From positions 1 to 48,933 of the forward strand of contig CAJXAS010000002.1 in assembly GCA_913050305.1 (NCBI GenBank): a stretch of 48,933 nucleotides of DNA. The letters are read 5' to 3'. This document shows positions 25,101-33,934 of the stretch, in pieces. Position numbers and translations under genes: made by a program. Source of the stretch: an uncultured Polaribacter sp. (GTDB lineage Bacteria > Bacteroidota > Bacteroidia > Flavobacteriales > Flavobacteriaceae). A model generated the notes under the pieces. The model worked only from the letters and a program-made list of their open reading frames with translations. It did not search any database and was not told where the DNA came from. How positions within the stretch are numbered: the stretch's first letter is position 1; each line of letters starts with the position of its first letter.

Positions 25101-26168
25101 ATGAATGATAAACCTTCTGCATTGCAAGAAAAAGATGGAGTTTCTAAACCAGAAACTACCAGTAAAGCATCTGCAGAAAAAATTAAAAAAAGTAGAGCAA
25201 GGCAAAACTCTGTAAATGAATTTGTTACTGGAGTTTTAAATGGTAACATTACATTCTTAAGCAAAGCGATTACATTGGTTGAAAGTACAAATATAAAACA
25301 TCAACAAAAAGCAAATGAAATCTTAAACTGTTGCTTGCCTCATTCAAATAAGTCTATTAGAATAGGGATTACAGGTGTTCCTGGAGTTGGTAAAAGTACA
25401 TTTATAGAAACTTTTGGTAAATACTTAACGGCACAAGGCAAAAAAGTAGCAGTGTTAGCAGTAGACCCCAGTAGCTCTGTAAATAAAGGTTCTATTTTAG
25501 GTGATAAAACAAGAATGGAAGCACTTGTAACTGATGAAAATGCTTTTATTAGACCTTCTCCTTCTGGTACTTCTTTAGGAGGCGTTGCCCAAAAAACACG
25601 CGAAAGTATTATTTTATGCGAAGCCGCAGGATTTGACACCATAATTATTGAAACCGTTGGAGTTGGGCAATCTGAAACTGTGGTTCATTCTATGGTAGAT
25701 TTCTTCTTATTATTGAAATTGGCTGGCGCTGGAGACGAATTGCAAGGAATAAAACGCGGAATTATAGAAATGGCAGATGCTATTGTTATTAATAAAGCCG
25801 ATGGCGAAAACAAACAAAATGCTAAAATAGCCAAAGTAGCTTTTAACAGAGCGTTGCATTTATACCCATTAAAAGAAAGTAAATGGCAACCTAAAGTATT
25901 AACTGCAAGTGCTCTTCATAACTCTGGTATTGAAGAAATTAACAACATGATTCTTACTTATATTGGGATTACAAAAGAGAACGCTTATTTTAATAAAAAA
26001 AGAAATGAGCAAAATAAATTTTGGCTATTGTCTACAATAGAACAACAATTAAAAACTAACTTTTACCAAAACCCAAAAGTTAAAAGCGCTTTACAAAAAG
26101 AAATTGATAATTTAGAAAATGGCAAGACAACTCCTTTTAATGCAGCTAAGAGGTTATTAGATTTGTAA
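25101..26168 (+). CDS. meaB: Methylmalonyl-CoA mutase-associated GTPase MeaB
   Basis: A 355-residue G3E-family P-loop GTPase (ArgK/MeaB) that gates loading of adenosylcobalamin and protects methylmalonyl-CoA mutase. The P-loop GVPGVGKST is at 92-100, AVDPSSSVNKGSILGDKTRM is the following conserved region, and ETVGVGQSE and VINKADG give the G3 and G4 motifs. The C-terminal helical arm for dimerisation is present. The mutase genes are not in this window, which is common in Flavobacteriaceae. The N-terminal 35 residues are polar and poorly conserved. Confidence 0.94.
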   Translation: MNDKPSALQEKDGVSKPETTSKASAEKIKKSRARQNSVNEFVTGVLNGNITFLSKAITLVESTNIKHQQKANEILNCCLPHSNKSIRIGITGVPGVGKSTFIETFGKYLTAQGKKVAVLAVDPSSSVNKGSILGDKTRMEALVTDENAFIRPSPSGTSLGGVAQKTRESIILCEAAGFDTIIIETVGVGQSETVVHSMVDFFLLLKLAGAGDELQGIKRGIIEMADAIVINKADGENKQNAKIAKVAFNRALHLYPLKESKWQPKVLTASALHNSGIEEINNMILTYIGITKENAYFNKKRNEQNKFWLLSTIEQQLKTNFYQNPKVKSALQKEIDNLENGKTTPFNAAKRLLDL

Positions 26169-26230
26169 TGTTTATACTTTTTTAAACTCACTAAATATTT
26201 GTAGTATTGTATTAGTTAAAAAACTAAATT

Positions 26231-27058
26231 TTGGACATTATAAAAAACAAATTATCCTGGAAAAAAAGACTTCATGAAATTATTTATGAGGCAGATACCA
26301 AGGAAGGTAAAGTCTTTGATGTAATTTTGTTAATAGCCATTCTAGCAAGCATATTATTGGTAATGCTAGAAAGTATAGAGAGTTTTGATAATAAATATCA
26401 CGACTTATTAAATATTGGAGAATGGATAATTACCATTTTGTTTTCAATAGAATACATCCTTCGAATTTTCTCTATTAAAAAGCCAACTACATATGTTTTT
26501 AGTTTTTTTGGTGTTATAGATTTTCTTTCTACAATACCGATGTATTTATCTTTTGTTTTTGCAGGGTCACAAGGATTACTTGCTTTAAGAGCTTTGCGTT
26601 TATTGCGAGTTTTTAGAATTTTAAAATTGGCAAGATATATAGGCGCTTCAAATAAACTAATGGTTGCTTTAAGAGGAAGCAGGGCCAAAATAGCTGTGTT
26701 CTTACTCTTTGTATTGATAGTTTGTATTATTTTAGGAACGTTAATGTACATGGTTGAGGGTGCAGAAAACGGATTTACAAATATTCCAAAAAGTATTTAT
26801 TGGGCAATTGTAACGTTAACCACCGTTGGTTTTGGAGACATTGCACCACAAACACCTTTGGGTCAATTAATTGCTAGTGCAATTATGATTTTAGGATATT
26901 CTATTATTGCCATTCCTACAGGTATTGTAAGTTCTGAAATGACCAAAACAGATATTAATAAAATTGAAACAAATACACAATCTTGCCCAGCTTGTTTGGA
27001 TGAAGAACATACCGAGGGTGCAACATTTTGTCATAATTGCGGAAGCATTTTAAATTAA
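26231..27058 (+). CDS. Voltage-gated K+ channel with C-terminal zinc ribbon
   Basis: A 275-residue six-segment ion channel. S1 is near 29-46, S2 66-82, S3 90-108. S4 has a basic residue at every third position (R120, R123, R126, R129, K132, R135). The S5-pore-S6 module carries the K+ filter TTVGFGD at 197-203. After S6 comes a cytoplasmic tail with a C-x2-C...C-x2-C zinc ribbon (C252, C255, C267, C270: CPACLDEEH, FCHNCGSIL). The start is TTG at 26231; no ATG precedes S1. Its TAA stop is followed immediately by the miaA ATG, so the two are translationally coupled. The ribbon could sense metal or redox state, or hold the tetramer together; that is inference. Confidence 0.92.
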   Translation: MDIIKNKLSWKKRLHEIIYEADTKEGKVFDVILLIAILASILLVMLESIESFDNKYHDLLNIGEWIITILFSIEYILRIFSIKKPTTYVFSFFGVIDFLSTIPMYLSFVFAGSQGLLALRALRLLRVFRILKLARYIGASNKLMVALRGSRAKIAVFLLFVLIVCIILGTLMYMVEGAENGFTNIPKSIYWAIVTLTTVGFGDIAPQTPLGQLIASAIMILGYSIIAIPTGIVSSEMTKTDINKIETNTQSCPACLDEEHTEGATFCHNCGSILN

Positions 27059-27985
27059 ATGAGTACGAATCAAAACACTTTAATAACCATTGTTGGGCCT
27101 ACGGCAATTGGTAAAACAGCCTTAAGTATTCAACTAGCAAATGCTTTTAGCGCAAGTATTATTTCTTGCGATTCTAGACAATTCTTTAAAGAAATGACGA
27201 TTGGCACAGCAGTCCCTGAACCCAAAGAACTAGCTGCTGCTAAACATTATTTTATACAAAATAGAAGTGTATTTGACTCCTATAATGTGGGTGAATTTGA
27301 AAGAGATACTTTAGAAAAACTCGAAGTACTTTTCAAAGAAAATTCTATTCAAATAATGGTTGGCGGAAGCGGCCTTTATGTAGATGCCGTTTTAAATGGA
27401 TTGGATTATTTTCCTGAAGTAGATCCTAAAATACGTGAAGCACTATTGTTAAAGCTTGAAAAGGAAGGGATTGAAGTACTTCAAAAGCAATTAAAAGAAT
27501 TAGATTTAGAAACTTATAAATTGATTGCCATAGACAATCCACATAGAATAATGCGCGCTTTAGAAGTTTGTATTGGTTCAGGTATTCCGTATTCAACCTT
27601 TAAAAACAAGCCAAAAAAACAAAGAAACTTTAATAATATTAAAATAGGTTTAAATGCAGATAGAGAAATCATTTACAATAGAATTAACCAACGTGTAGAT
27701 GCAATGATAGACAATGGCTTAATTGAAGAAGCAAAAACCTTGTATGCTCACAAAGAATTAAATGCATTACAAACCGTTGGTTACAGAGAGTTATTTTCTT
27801 TTTTTGATGGGAATTTTACAAAAGAGTTTGCTATTTCTGAAATTAAGAAAAATTCTAGACGTTTTGCAAAAAGACAATTAACATGGTTTAAAAGAGATGA
27901 AAATATTTTGTGGTTTGATTATTTAACTGATAAATTAATCATAGCCTCTAAGATTTCTGAAAAAATTAACAAATTAAAAGGATAA
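27059..27985 (+). CDS. miaA: tRNA dimethylallyltransferase
   Basis: A 308-residue enzyme that adds the dimethylallyl group to A37 of tRNAs reading UNN codons. The P-loop is VGPTAIGKT (about 12-20); the catalytic Asp and substrate strands are IISCDSRQFFKEMTIGTA; the tRNA-binding region includes GGSGLYVDAVLNGLD; the C-terminal motif LQTVGYRELFSFFDG and KRQLTWFKRD are conserved. Normal length. It directly abuts the K+ channel gene. Its DMAPP substrate depends on Idi, encoded at 44599-45117. Confidence 0.96.
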   Translation: MSTNQNTLITIVGPTAIGKTALSIQLANAFSASIISCDSRQFFKEMTIGTAVPEPKELAAAKHYFIQNRSVFDSYNVGEFERDTLEKLEVLFKENSIQIMVGGSGLYVDAVLNGLDYFPEVDPKIREALLLKLEKEGIEVLQKQLKELDLETYKLIAIDNPHRIMRALEVCIGSGIPYSTFKNKPKKQRNFNNIKIGLNADREIIYNRINQRVDAMIDNGLIEEAKTLYAHKELNALQTVGYRELFSFFDGNFTKEFAISEIKKNSRRFAKRQLTWFKRDENILWFDYLTDKLIIASKISEKINKLKG

Positions 27986-27992
27986 CATACTT

Positions 27993-28020
27993 TTGTAAGT
28001 CAGACCATTGTATATATTTG
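27993..28020 (+). promoter_or_regulatory. Promoter of ompH-like gene
   Basis: TTG (27993-27995), a 17-nt spacer and TATATTTG (28013-28020), a full exact match to the Bacteroidota promoter. The leader to the ATG at 28039 is short. This is among the best promoters in the window. Confidence 0.75.
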
Positions 28021-28038
28021 TTAATCAAAATATAAATC

Positions 28039-28554
28039 ATGAAATTAAAAATTACAGTATTATTTATTGCCTTTATAAGTTCATTAACAATTGCTCAAAC
28101 TAAAGTTGGAACAATTGATAGCGACTATATTTTAGGTGTCATGCCAGAAACAAAAAAAGTTGTAGAAATTACAAAAAATTATGGCACAAAATTAGATTCG
28201 TCTTTTAGTATAAAGGTTACGGATTTTAAAGTAAGGTTAGAAGACTATAAGCTCAAAGAAAAGGATATGGGCGAGTTAGAGAAAAAAACAATTCAAAAAG
28301 AATTGGCGGGCTTGGAACAAGATATTAAAAAATATCAAAAAAATGGAAATACGTTAATGGGATTAAAAAGAGACGAGTTAATGCGTCCTCTTTACACGAT
28401 GCTTAGCCAAGCAATTGCAGTTGTAGCGAAAGAAAATGGATATACTCAAATTTTAACAATTACCGGAAATGAATTTGCATATATAGATTCAAAATTTGAT
28501 ATCACTGAATTAGTTCTTAAAAATTTAGGTATTACAATTCCGAAAGGCCAATAA
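28039..28554 (+). CDS. OmpH/Skp family periplasmic chaperone
   Basis: A 171-residue secreted protein. The signal peptide ends at about residue 20 (LTIAQ|TKVG). The mature part starts with the small beta-strand typical of OmpH (VGTIDSDYIL), continues through a long charged helical pair (about 45-110, rich in K and E), and closes with strand YTQILTITGNEFAYIDSKFDITELVLKNLGI. This matches Skp-like chaperones that guard outer-membrane proteins in the periplasm. It has its own strong promoter and terminator, so it is a single-gene unit. Confidence 0.9.
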   Translation: MKLKITVLFIAFISSLTIAQTKVGTIDSDYILGVMPETKKVVEITKNYGTKLDSSFSIKVTDFKVRLEDYKLKEKDMGELEKKTIQKELAGLEQDIKKYQKNGNTLMGLKRDELMRPLYTMLSQAIAVVAKENGYTQILTITGNEFAYIDSKFDITELVLKNLGITIPKGQ

Positions 28555-28570
28555 TAATAATAATAATATA

Positions 28571-28606
28571 AAAAAACCTCACATTTAAATAAATGTGAGG
28601 TTTTTT
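28571..28606 (+). terminator. Terminator after ompH-like gene
   Basis: A perfect 16-bp stem (28571-28586 with 28591-28606) around CCTCACATTT with loop AAAT and T/A runs on both sides. It can also serve the convergent small gene at 28630-28854. A run of TAA triplets (28551-28567) holds several stop codons just before it. Confidence 0.92.
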
Positions 28607-28629
28607 TTATACCATATACTTAGAATTAT

Positions 28630-28854
28630 TTATTCAAATTCTTTCATTTCGGCATCATAAAACAAACCTGCTTTATCCATTAAATCTGCCAATTCTCCTG
28701 CAATATCTTCTTCATTTTCTCCGGTTAAATCCTCAAACCATTCTATTTCATCATCCTTTAAGTTAATCATAAAACGAGGAAACTCTGTATGCAACACAAA
28801 AATATCGTCTGGTAAACTGCTGTTATCTGCTAATAAAAATTTCGGTAAATTCAT
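28630..28854 (-). CDS. Small acidic conserved hypothetical protein, 74 residues
   Basis: A soluble acidic protein with no signal peptide (MNLPKFLLADNSSLPDD, then PRFMINLKDDEIEWFEDL, and a run GENEEDIAGELADLMDKAG). The composition and codon use look like real coding sequence. I have the impression of a conserved flavobacterial family but cannot name it. It lies downstream of the MATE gene on the same strand with 90 bp between, which hold an imperfect inverted repeat. Confidence 0.75.
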   Translation of the reverse strand: MNLPKFLLADNSSLPDDIFVLHTEFPRFMINLKDDEIEWFEDLTGENEEDIAGELADLMDKAGLFYDAEMKEFE

Positions 28855-28880
28855 TGTAAATCTTTTATTTATGAAACTTC

Positions 28881-28931
28881 GAACGCAATCGAATAGTAAT
28901 TTATTTTTTTTTTAACCTCTCGTCTGCGTTC
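28881..28931. repeat. Imperfect inverted repeat between MATE and the 74-residue gene
   Basis: GAACGCA (28881-28887) pairs with TGCGTTC (28925-28931), with further matches (CGA/TCG) inside and a T-run in the loop. The arms are GC-richer than the surroundings. It lies within a 90-bp gap and could be a terminator-like hairpin, a leader structure or a remnant of a dispersed repeat. Confidence 0.4.
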
Positions 28932-28944
28932 AAGAGAATATATA

Positions 28945-30321
28945 TTATTGTTTTTCTTTTATTAACTTTAAAGTTAAGGAATTAAATCGAATGAATAATA
29001 AAACGGAAGCCGTAGTTAACCCCGCCAATAAACCTAACCAAATACCAAAACTACCATACATTTCTTCTTTACCTAAAAAATAAGAAACAGGAAAACCAAC
29101 AACCCAATACGAAATAAAAGTTAAAATAGTTGGTATTTTAACATCCTGAAGACCTCTTAAAGCTCCTAAAACAACTACTTGTATACTATCTGAAATCTGA
29201 AAGAAAGCAGCCGCTAATAACAAGTTCGATGCAATGCTAAGCACCTCCATATTATCTTTATAATTTGTAGTATCATTTAAATCTACATAAATATTTGGTA
29301 AGCTTTTATGAAAAACAAAGAACAATAATGCAAAGAATACAGCTAATAAAATACCCAACAAAAAGATAGAAAATGCAATTCTGCGCAACTCTTTATAATT
29401 TTGTAACCCTTTCTGGTTTCCTACTCTAATCATAGAGGCAACGCTTAGCCCCATTGCAACCATAAAAGTCATAGAAGATAAATTTAAAGCAATTTGGTTT
29501 GCGGCTTGAGAATTTTTACCTAACAAACCACTCAGCCATATTGCAGAAGTAAAAATGGCAACTTCGAAAAACATTTGCATAGCACTTAAAGAGCCAATGT
29601 TTACAATCTTTTTAATCATTGAGAGATCTAAAGTAAATAATTTTATATTTCTAACAATTTTACGAGAACGTTCTTTATAACGTAACAATATCCAAAGATA
29701 AGTAACCATTATTATTCTAGAAACTAGTGTACCGTATGCAGCGCCAACCATTCCCATTTCTGGAAAACCAAACTTTCCAAAAATTAAAAGGTAATTTAAA
29801 ACTACATTTATAATGTTTGCTATTAAAGTTGCATACATTGGGTATTTAGTCATAGACATACCGTCAGTAAACTGTTTAATTGCTTCGAAAATAACCAATG
29901 GTATTAAAGAAAATGCAACTAAATTTAAATACGGAATTGCCAATACTACTACTTCTTCTGGCTGTTGCATTAAATACATTAGTGGTTTCGAAAAGAAAAC
30001 CAGTAAAAAAAGTAGAATACCTAAAGTGGTGCATAAAAACAGACCATGTTTATAAGTAGATTTTGCTTGTTTAAAGTTATTAGAAGCATCGGCTTCTGCA
30101 ATTAACGGAGTAATTGCTGTAGAAAAACCAATACCAATAGACATAGCTATAAACATAAAACTATTACCCAAAGAAACTGCAGCTAGTTCTGCCGTTCCTA
30201 ATTGCCCCACCATAATATTATCTACAAAACTAACAAATGTATGACCCAACATCCCCAACATTACAGGGGCTGCTAGTTTCCAATTATATTTGAACTCAGA
30301 TGTATATTGATAAATATTCAA
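28945..30321 (-). CDS. MATE family efflux transporter
   Basis: A 458-residue inner-membrane exporter with the twelve-segment, two-lobed MATE layout. Conserved stretches are PVMLGMLGHTFVSFVDNIMVGQLG at about 18-41 (key residues P18, D33) and a later SISDSIQVVVLGALRGLQDVK equivalent (Q-DS-QVV-GALRG), the Na+- or H+-driven NorM pattern. It likely exports cationic drugs or metabolites. The start is TTG at 30321; the first in-frame ATG would cut into the first membrane segment. Its promoter region is shared with the divergent tpx gene. Confidence 0.93.
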   Translation of the reverse strand: MNIYQYTSEFKYNWKLAAPVMLGMLGHTFVSFVDNIMVGQLGTAELAAVSLGNSFMFIAMSIGIGFSTAITPLIAEADASNNFKQAKSTYKHGLFLCTTLGILLFLLVFFSKPLMYLMQQPEEVVVLAIPYLNLVAFSLIPLVIFEAIKQFTDGMSMTKYPMYATLIANIINVVLNYLLIFGKFGFPEMGMVGAAYGTLVSRIIMVTYLWILLRYKERSRKIVRNIKLFTLDLSMIKKIVNIGSLSAMQMFFEVAIFTSAIWLSGLLGKNSQAANQIALNLSSMTFMVAMGLSVASMIRVGNQKGLQNYKELRRIAFSIFLLGILLAVFFALLFFVFHKSLPNIYVDLNDTTNYKDNMEVLSIASNLLLAAAFFQISDSIQVVVLGALRGLQDVKIPTILTFISYWVVGFPVSYFLGKEEMYGSFGIWLGLLAGLTTASVLLFIRFNSLTLKLIKEKQ

Positions 30322-30344
30322 TTTTTGATACTTTTTAAGGACTG

Positions 30345-30352
30345 CGAAAATA
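30345..30352 (-). promoter_or_regulatory. -7 box for the MATE gene
   Basis: TATTTTCG on the minus strand, one base off TAnnTTTG, followed by CAGTCC as at rlmD. It lies 23 nt before the TTG start. Confidence 0.45.
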
Positions 30353-30487
30353 CAAATAGTAAACAGAATAATACTTTTTTCGAACTATTTATAGTGTGAT
30401 AATAAAAGACAAAAAATTATTTATAGCTAAACACATTTATTTAGCAGTTTTGACTACTAATGTGTTCATAAATAATTTAATTATTCT

Positions 30488-30495
30488 TACTTTTG
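30488..30495 (+). promoter_or_regulatory. -7 box for tpx
   Basis: TACTTTTG, exact TAnnTTTG match, 23 nt before the tpx ATG at 30519. It likely drives the tpx-dgkA-ftsK-lolA run. It also lies inside the longer open frame from 30396, which supports the shorter start. Confidence 0.55.
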
Positions 30496-30518
30496 AATTT
30501 AAACTAAATCTAAAAAAA

Positions 30519-31016
30519 ATGGCAGATATAACTTTAAAAGGAAACCCGATAAATACAATAGGAAATTTACCAAAAGTTGGTTCTAAAGCTTCAGAATTTT
30601 CATTGAAAACAGTAGCATTGGCTACAAATTCTTTGTCTGATTTTATTGGAAAAAATATAGTTTTAAATATTTTCCCTTCAGTAGATACAGGTACCTGTGC
30701 AACCTCTGTAAGAGAATTTAATAAACAAGCTGCCAAATTAGAAAATACTGTTGTTTTATGTATTTCTAAAGATTTACCTTTTGCTCAAGCTCGTTTTTGT
30801 GGTGCTGAAGGAATAGAAAATGTGGTAATGTTATCTGATTTTGCTAATGGAAGTTTTGGAAAAGATTATGGTTTAGAAATCACAAACGGACCATTAGCCG
30901 ACTTGCACTCTAGAGCAGTGATAGTTATAGATACAAACGGAAAAGTAGTTCACACAGAACAAGTACCTGATATTGTTGATGAACCAAATTATGAAGCAGC
31001 ATTAAACGCTATTTAG
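30519..31016 (+). CDS. tpx: Thiol peroxidase (atypical 2-Cys peroxiredoxin)
   Basis: A 165-residue peroxiredoxin that reduces lipid and other hydroperoxides using thioredoxin. The peroxidatic Cys is C60 (SVDTGTCATSVREFN) and the resolving Cys is C94 (QARFCGAEGI), as expected for Tpx. DFTLxxxDL-equivalent residues are SEFSLKTVALATNSLSDF. The start at 30519 (MADITLKGNP) matches the family and follows a promoter box; the 41-codon extension is not coding. It is first in a long plus-strand run and stops 4 nt before dgkA. Confidence 0.96.
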   Translation: MADITLKGNPINTIGNLPKVGSKASEFSLKTVALATNSLSDFIGKNIVLNIFPSVDTGTCATSVREFNKQAAKLENTVVLCISKDLPFAQARFCGAEGIENVVMLSDFANGSFGKDYGLEITNGPLADLHSRAVIVIDTNGKVVHTEQVPDIVDEPNYEAALNAI

Positions 31017-31020
31017 TTTT

Positions 31021-31401
31021 ATGAAGAATGCAAAAGATAGTTTTATTAGAGGAAGATTGCGCAGTTTAAAATTTGCTTTTAAAGGTGCATGGCTACTACT
31101 AACCACAGAAGACAGTATAAAAGCGCAAGTTCTCATGGCTGTTATTGTTACTGTTATGGGCTTCTGTTTTGATATATCTAATATAGAATGGATGCTTCAG
31201 TTTCTTGCCATTGGAATGGTTTTAGTGGCAGAAGCATTAAATACGGCCATTGAAAAAGTTGCTGATTTTGTGCATCCAGATTTTCATATTAAAATAGGTT
31301 TTATAAAAGATATAGCTGCAGGTGCACCAACGTTTGCAGGTATTATTTCTTTAATTCTTGCAGGGTTTATTTACATCCCAAAAATCAATTTACTATTTTA
31401 G
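31021..31401 (+). CDS. dgkA: Diacylglycerol kinase/undecaprenol kinase family protein
   Basis: A 126-residue integral membrane kinase of the prokaryotic DAGK family. The signature AEALNTAIEKVADFV (about 78-92, with E, N, E and D) and three membrane helices are present (about 39-52, 56-78 and 100-122). The substrate could be diacylglycerol or undecaprenol; small forms such as this one are often undecaprenol kinases. It starts 4 nt after tpx and ends 34 nt before ftsK. Confidence 0.92.
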   Translation: MKNAKDSFIRGRLRSLKFAFKGAWLLLTTEDSIKAQVLMAVIVTVMGFCFDISNIEWMLQFLAIGMVLVAEALNTAIEKVADFVHPDFHIKIGFIKDIAAGAPTFAGIISLILAGFIYIPKINLLF

Positions 31402-31435
31402 CATAATAAACTTTAAAAAAATAAGATAATTATTA

Positions 31436-33901
31436 ATGGCTAAAAGAAAACCTAGCACAGAAAAGGCAGCAGAAAAACCTGAAAGAAAACCTAGTGTTTT
31501 CTCTTTTTTAAAAACGAAACAAACACAAACTATTTTCGGATTTTTTCTAATGTTGTTTTCTCTTTTTTTATGTATCGCTTTTGTTTCTTTCTTTTTTAAT
31601 TGGCAAGAAGATCAAAGCACAATTCACCAATTGTCTAATAGAGCAGTGAAAAGTGAAAATTTATTAGGTAAAATTGGTGCAAAATTAGGACATTTTTTTA
31701 TTCATAAAGGTTTTGGTATTGCTGCATTTATAATTTCTTTTCAGCTTTTTTCGACAGGATTTTCAATCTTACTCAAAAGAAAAATATCTAAAATAATTAT
31801 TTCTTGGAATTGGGGATTAACAGCAATGCTTCTAATTTCTATAAGTCTTGGATTTTTACATGAAAAATTTGCACTTATTTCTGGTATTATTGGTTTTGAA
31901 ATAAATCAATACTCGCAAGATTTTTTAGGTAAAACAGGACTAATTATACTTTTAATTTTCTTTTTTATAGCATACATTGTTGCACGTTATAAAGTTAATT
32001 TTGATGGACTTATAAATAGATTAAAACAAAAAAGAGAAGATAAAGACCAAATAGAAAAAGACGAATCTGTGGTTTCTATTGAAGAAGAGGCAACTAAATC
32101 TTTGGAAAAAAAAGACGTATTAATTGACAATTCTTTAAATTCAAGTGCTAATAATAAATCAGAATTTGAAAAATCTGTAATCGATTTAAAACCTACTATC
32201 TCTAAACATTCAGATGTAAAAGTAGAAAAAGAAGGAATTTCTTTAACCATTGAAGGGAACTTAGAACCCAATTTAAAAACAGAACCTTCTCCAGAAAAAG
32301 AATTAGAGACAATCGTAGAAATTGATGTTGCCATTAATAGAGAAGAAAAAAGTGTTGCAGAAAATTTATCAGATAAATTAGTAAAAGATTTTGGAGAGTT
32401 TGACCCCACTTTGGAGTTAGCAAACTTTAAATTTCCCACTTTTAATCTGTTAAAGCAATACAATGAGACAATCTCGATTGATCCTGAAGAATTAGAGGCC
32501 AATAAGGATAAAATTGTAGAAACTTTAAAAAATTATAAAATTGGTATTGCAGAGATTAAAGCAACCGTTGGACCCACAATTACTTTATATGAAATTGTAC
32601 CAGAAGCAGGAATTAGAATTTCTAAAATTAAAAACTTAGAGGATGACATTGCCTTATCTTTATCTGCCTTAGGCATCAGGATTATTGCACCAATTCCAGG
32701 AAAGGGTACTATCGGTATTGAAGTACCTAATAAAAAATCTACAATTGTTTCTATGCATTCTGTTATTTCTTCAAAGAAATTTCAAGAATCAGATATGGAA
32801 CTTCCTATTGCATTGGGAAAAACAATTTCTAATGAAACCTTTGTAGTAGATCTTGCAAAGATGCCACATCTGCTGATGGCAGGAGCTACTGGCCAAGGAA
32901 AGTCTGTTGGTTTAAATGCGGTATTAACCTCTTTATTATATAAAAAACATCCAGCTGAGGTTAAATTTATCTTAGTAGACCCAAAGAAAGTAGAATTAAC
33001 TTTATTTAATAAAATAGAGCGTCATTATTTAGCTAAATTACCAGACGTAGAAGAAGCAATTATAACAGATACAACCAAGGTTGTACATACCTTAAATTCT
33101 CTTTGTATAGAAATGGACAACCGTTATGATCTTCTAAAGAATGCAATGGTGCGTAATATAAAGGAATACAACACTAAGTTTAAAGCACGCAAATTAAATC
33201 CAAATGATGGGCATCAATTTTTACCATATATCGTTTTGGTTATTGATGAATTTGCAGACTTAATAATGACCGCTGGTAAAGAAATAGAAACGCCTATTGC
33301 GCGACTAGCACAGCTAGCTAGAGCTATTGGAATCCATTTAATTGTAGCAACACAAAGGCCTTCTGTTAACGTAATTACCGGTATTATCAAAGCAAATTTC
33401 CCTGCAAGAATAGCATTTAGAGTAACTTCTAAAATAGATTCTAGAACTATCTTAGATGCTGGAGGTGCAGATCAGTTGATTGGTAGAGGAGATTTATTAT
33501 ATACAGCAGGTAACAACCTTAGTAGAATACAGTGTGCCTTTGTAGATACACCTGAAGTTGAAAAAATCACAGACTATATTGGCTCTCAAAAAGCCTATGC
33601 CAATGCCTACCTTTTGCCAGAATACGTAGATGATGAAAGTGGCACAAGTATTGATATTGATATCGATGACCGAGACAAACTATTTAGAGATGCGGCAGAA
33701 ATTATTGTAACAGCTCAACAAGGTTCTGCCTCTCTTTTGCAAAGAAAGTTAAAACTTGGTTACAATAGAGCCGGTAGATTAATAGATCAATTAGAAGCCG
33801 CTGGAATTGTTGGTGGTTTTGAAGGAAGCAAAGCGAGACAAGTTTTAGTAGCAGATTTTGTAGCTTTAGATCAATTATTAGCAAACGAAAAAAATACATA
33901 A
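31436..33901 (+). CDS. ftsK: DNA translocase FtsK
   Basis: An 821-residue septal DNA pump that clears chromosome ends during division. The N-terminus has four membrane segments (about 32-55, 85-105, 120-145, 165-182). A charged linker of only about 140 residues follows (E. coli has about 600). The RecA-like motor has Walker A GATGQGKS at 483-490, Walker B VLVIDEFADLI and ATQRPSVNVITG. The C-terminal gamma winged helix (GSASLLQRKLKLGYNRAGRLIDQLE at about 762-786, key G, RR-like and Y-N-RA residues) reads the KOPS polarity signal. Length is normal for Bacteroidota. Confidence 0.97.
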   Translation: MAKRKPSTEKAAEKPERKPSVFSFLKTKQTQTIFGFFLMLFSLFLCIAFVSFFFNWQEDQSTIHQLSNRAVKSENLLGKIGAKLGHFFIHKGFGIAAFIISFQLFSTGFSILLKRKISKIIISWNWGLTAMLLISISLGFLHEKFALISGIIGFEINQYSQDFLGKTGLIILLIFFFIAYIVARYKVNFDGLINRLKQKREDKDQIEKDESVVSIEEEATKSLEKKDVLIDNSLNSSANNKSEFEKSVIDLKPTISKHSDVKVEKEGISLTIEGNLEPNLKTEPSPEKELETIVEIDVAINREEKSVAENLSDKLVKDFGEFDPTLELANFKFPTFNLLKQYNETISIDPEELEANKDKIVETLKNYKIGIAEIKATVGPTITLYEIVPEAGIRISKIKNLEDDIALSLSALGIRIIAPIPGKGTIGIEVPNKKSTIVSMHSVISSKKFQESDMELPIALGKTISNETFVVDLAKMPHLLMAGATGQGKSVGLNAVLTSLLYKKHPAEVKFILVDPKKVELTLFNKIERHYLAKLPDVEEAIITDTTKVVHTLNSLCIEMDNRYDLLKNAMVRNIKEYNTKFKARKLNPNDGHQFLPYIVLVIDEFADLIMTAGKEIETPIARLAQLARAIGIHLIVATQRPSVNVITGIIKANFPARIAFRVTSKIDSRTILDAGGADQLIGRGDLLYTAGNNLSRIQCAFVDTPEVEKITDYIGSQKAYANAYLLPEYVDDESGTSIDIDIDDRDKLFRDAAEIIVTAQQGSASLLQRKLKLGYNRAGRLIDQLEAAGIVGGFEGSKARQVLVADFVALDQLLANEKNT

Positions 33902-33934
33902 CCTTTTTTACTAAGATTACACATTTATTACATT

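Noticed and set aside
28551..28567. TAA triplet run as a microsatellite of interest
   Set aside because: It is only the ompH stop followed by a few TAA repeats before the terminator, and is short.
30396..30518. Extended N-terminus for thiol peroxidase
   Set aside because: An exact promoter box lies inside it and the family starts with MADITLKG at 30519.
31987..32502. 171-codon minus-strand open frame inside ftsK
   Set aside because: It is Ser-rich antisense of the charged FtsK linker, a usual artefact of Lys/Glu-rich coding DNA.
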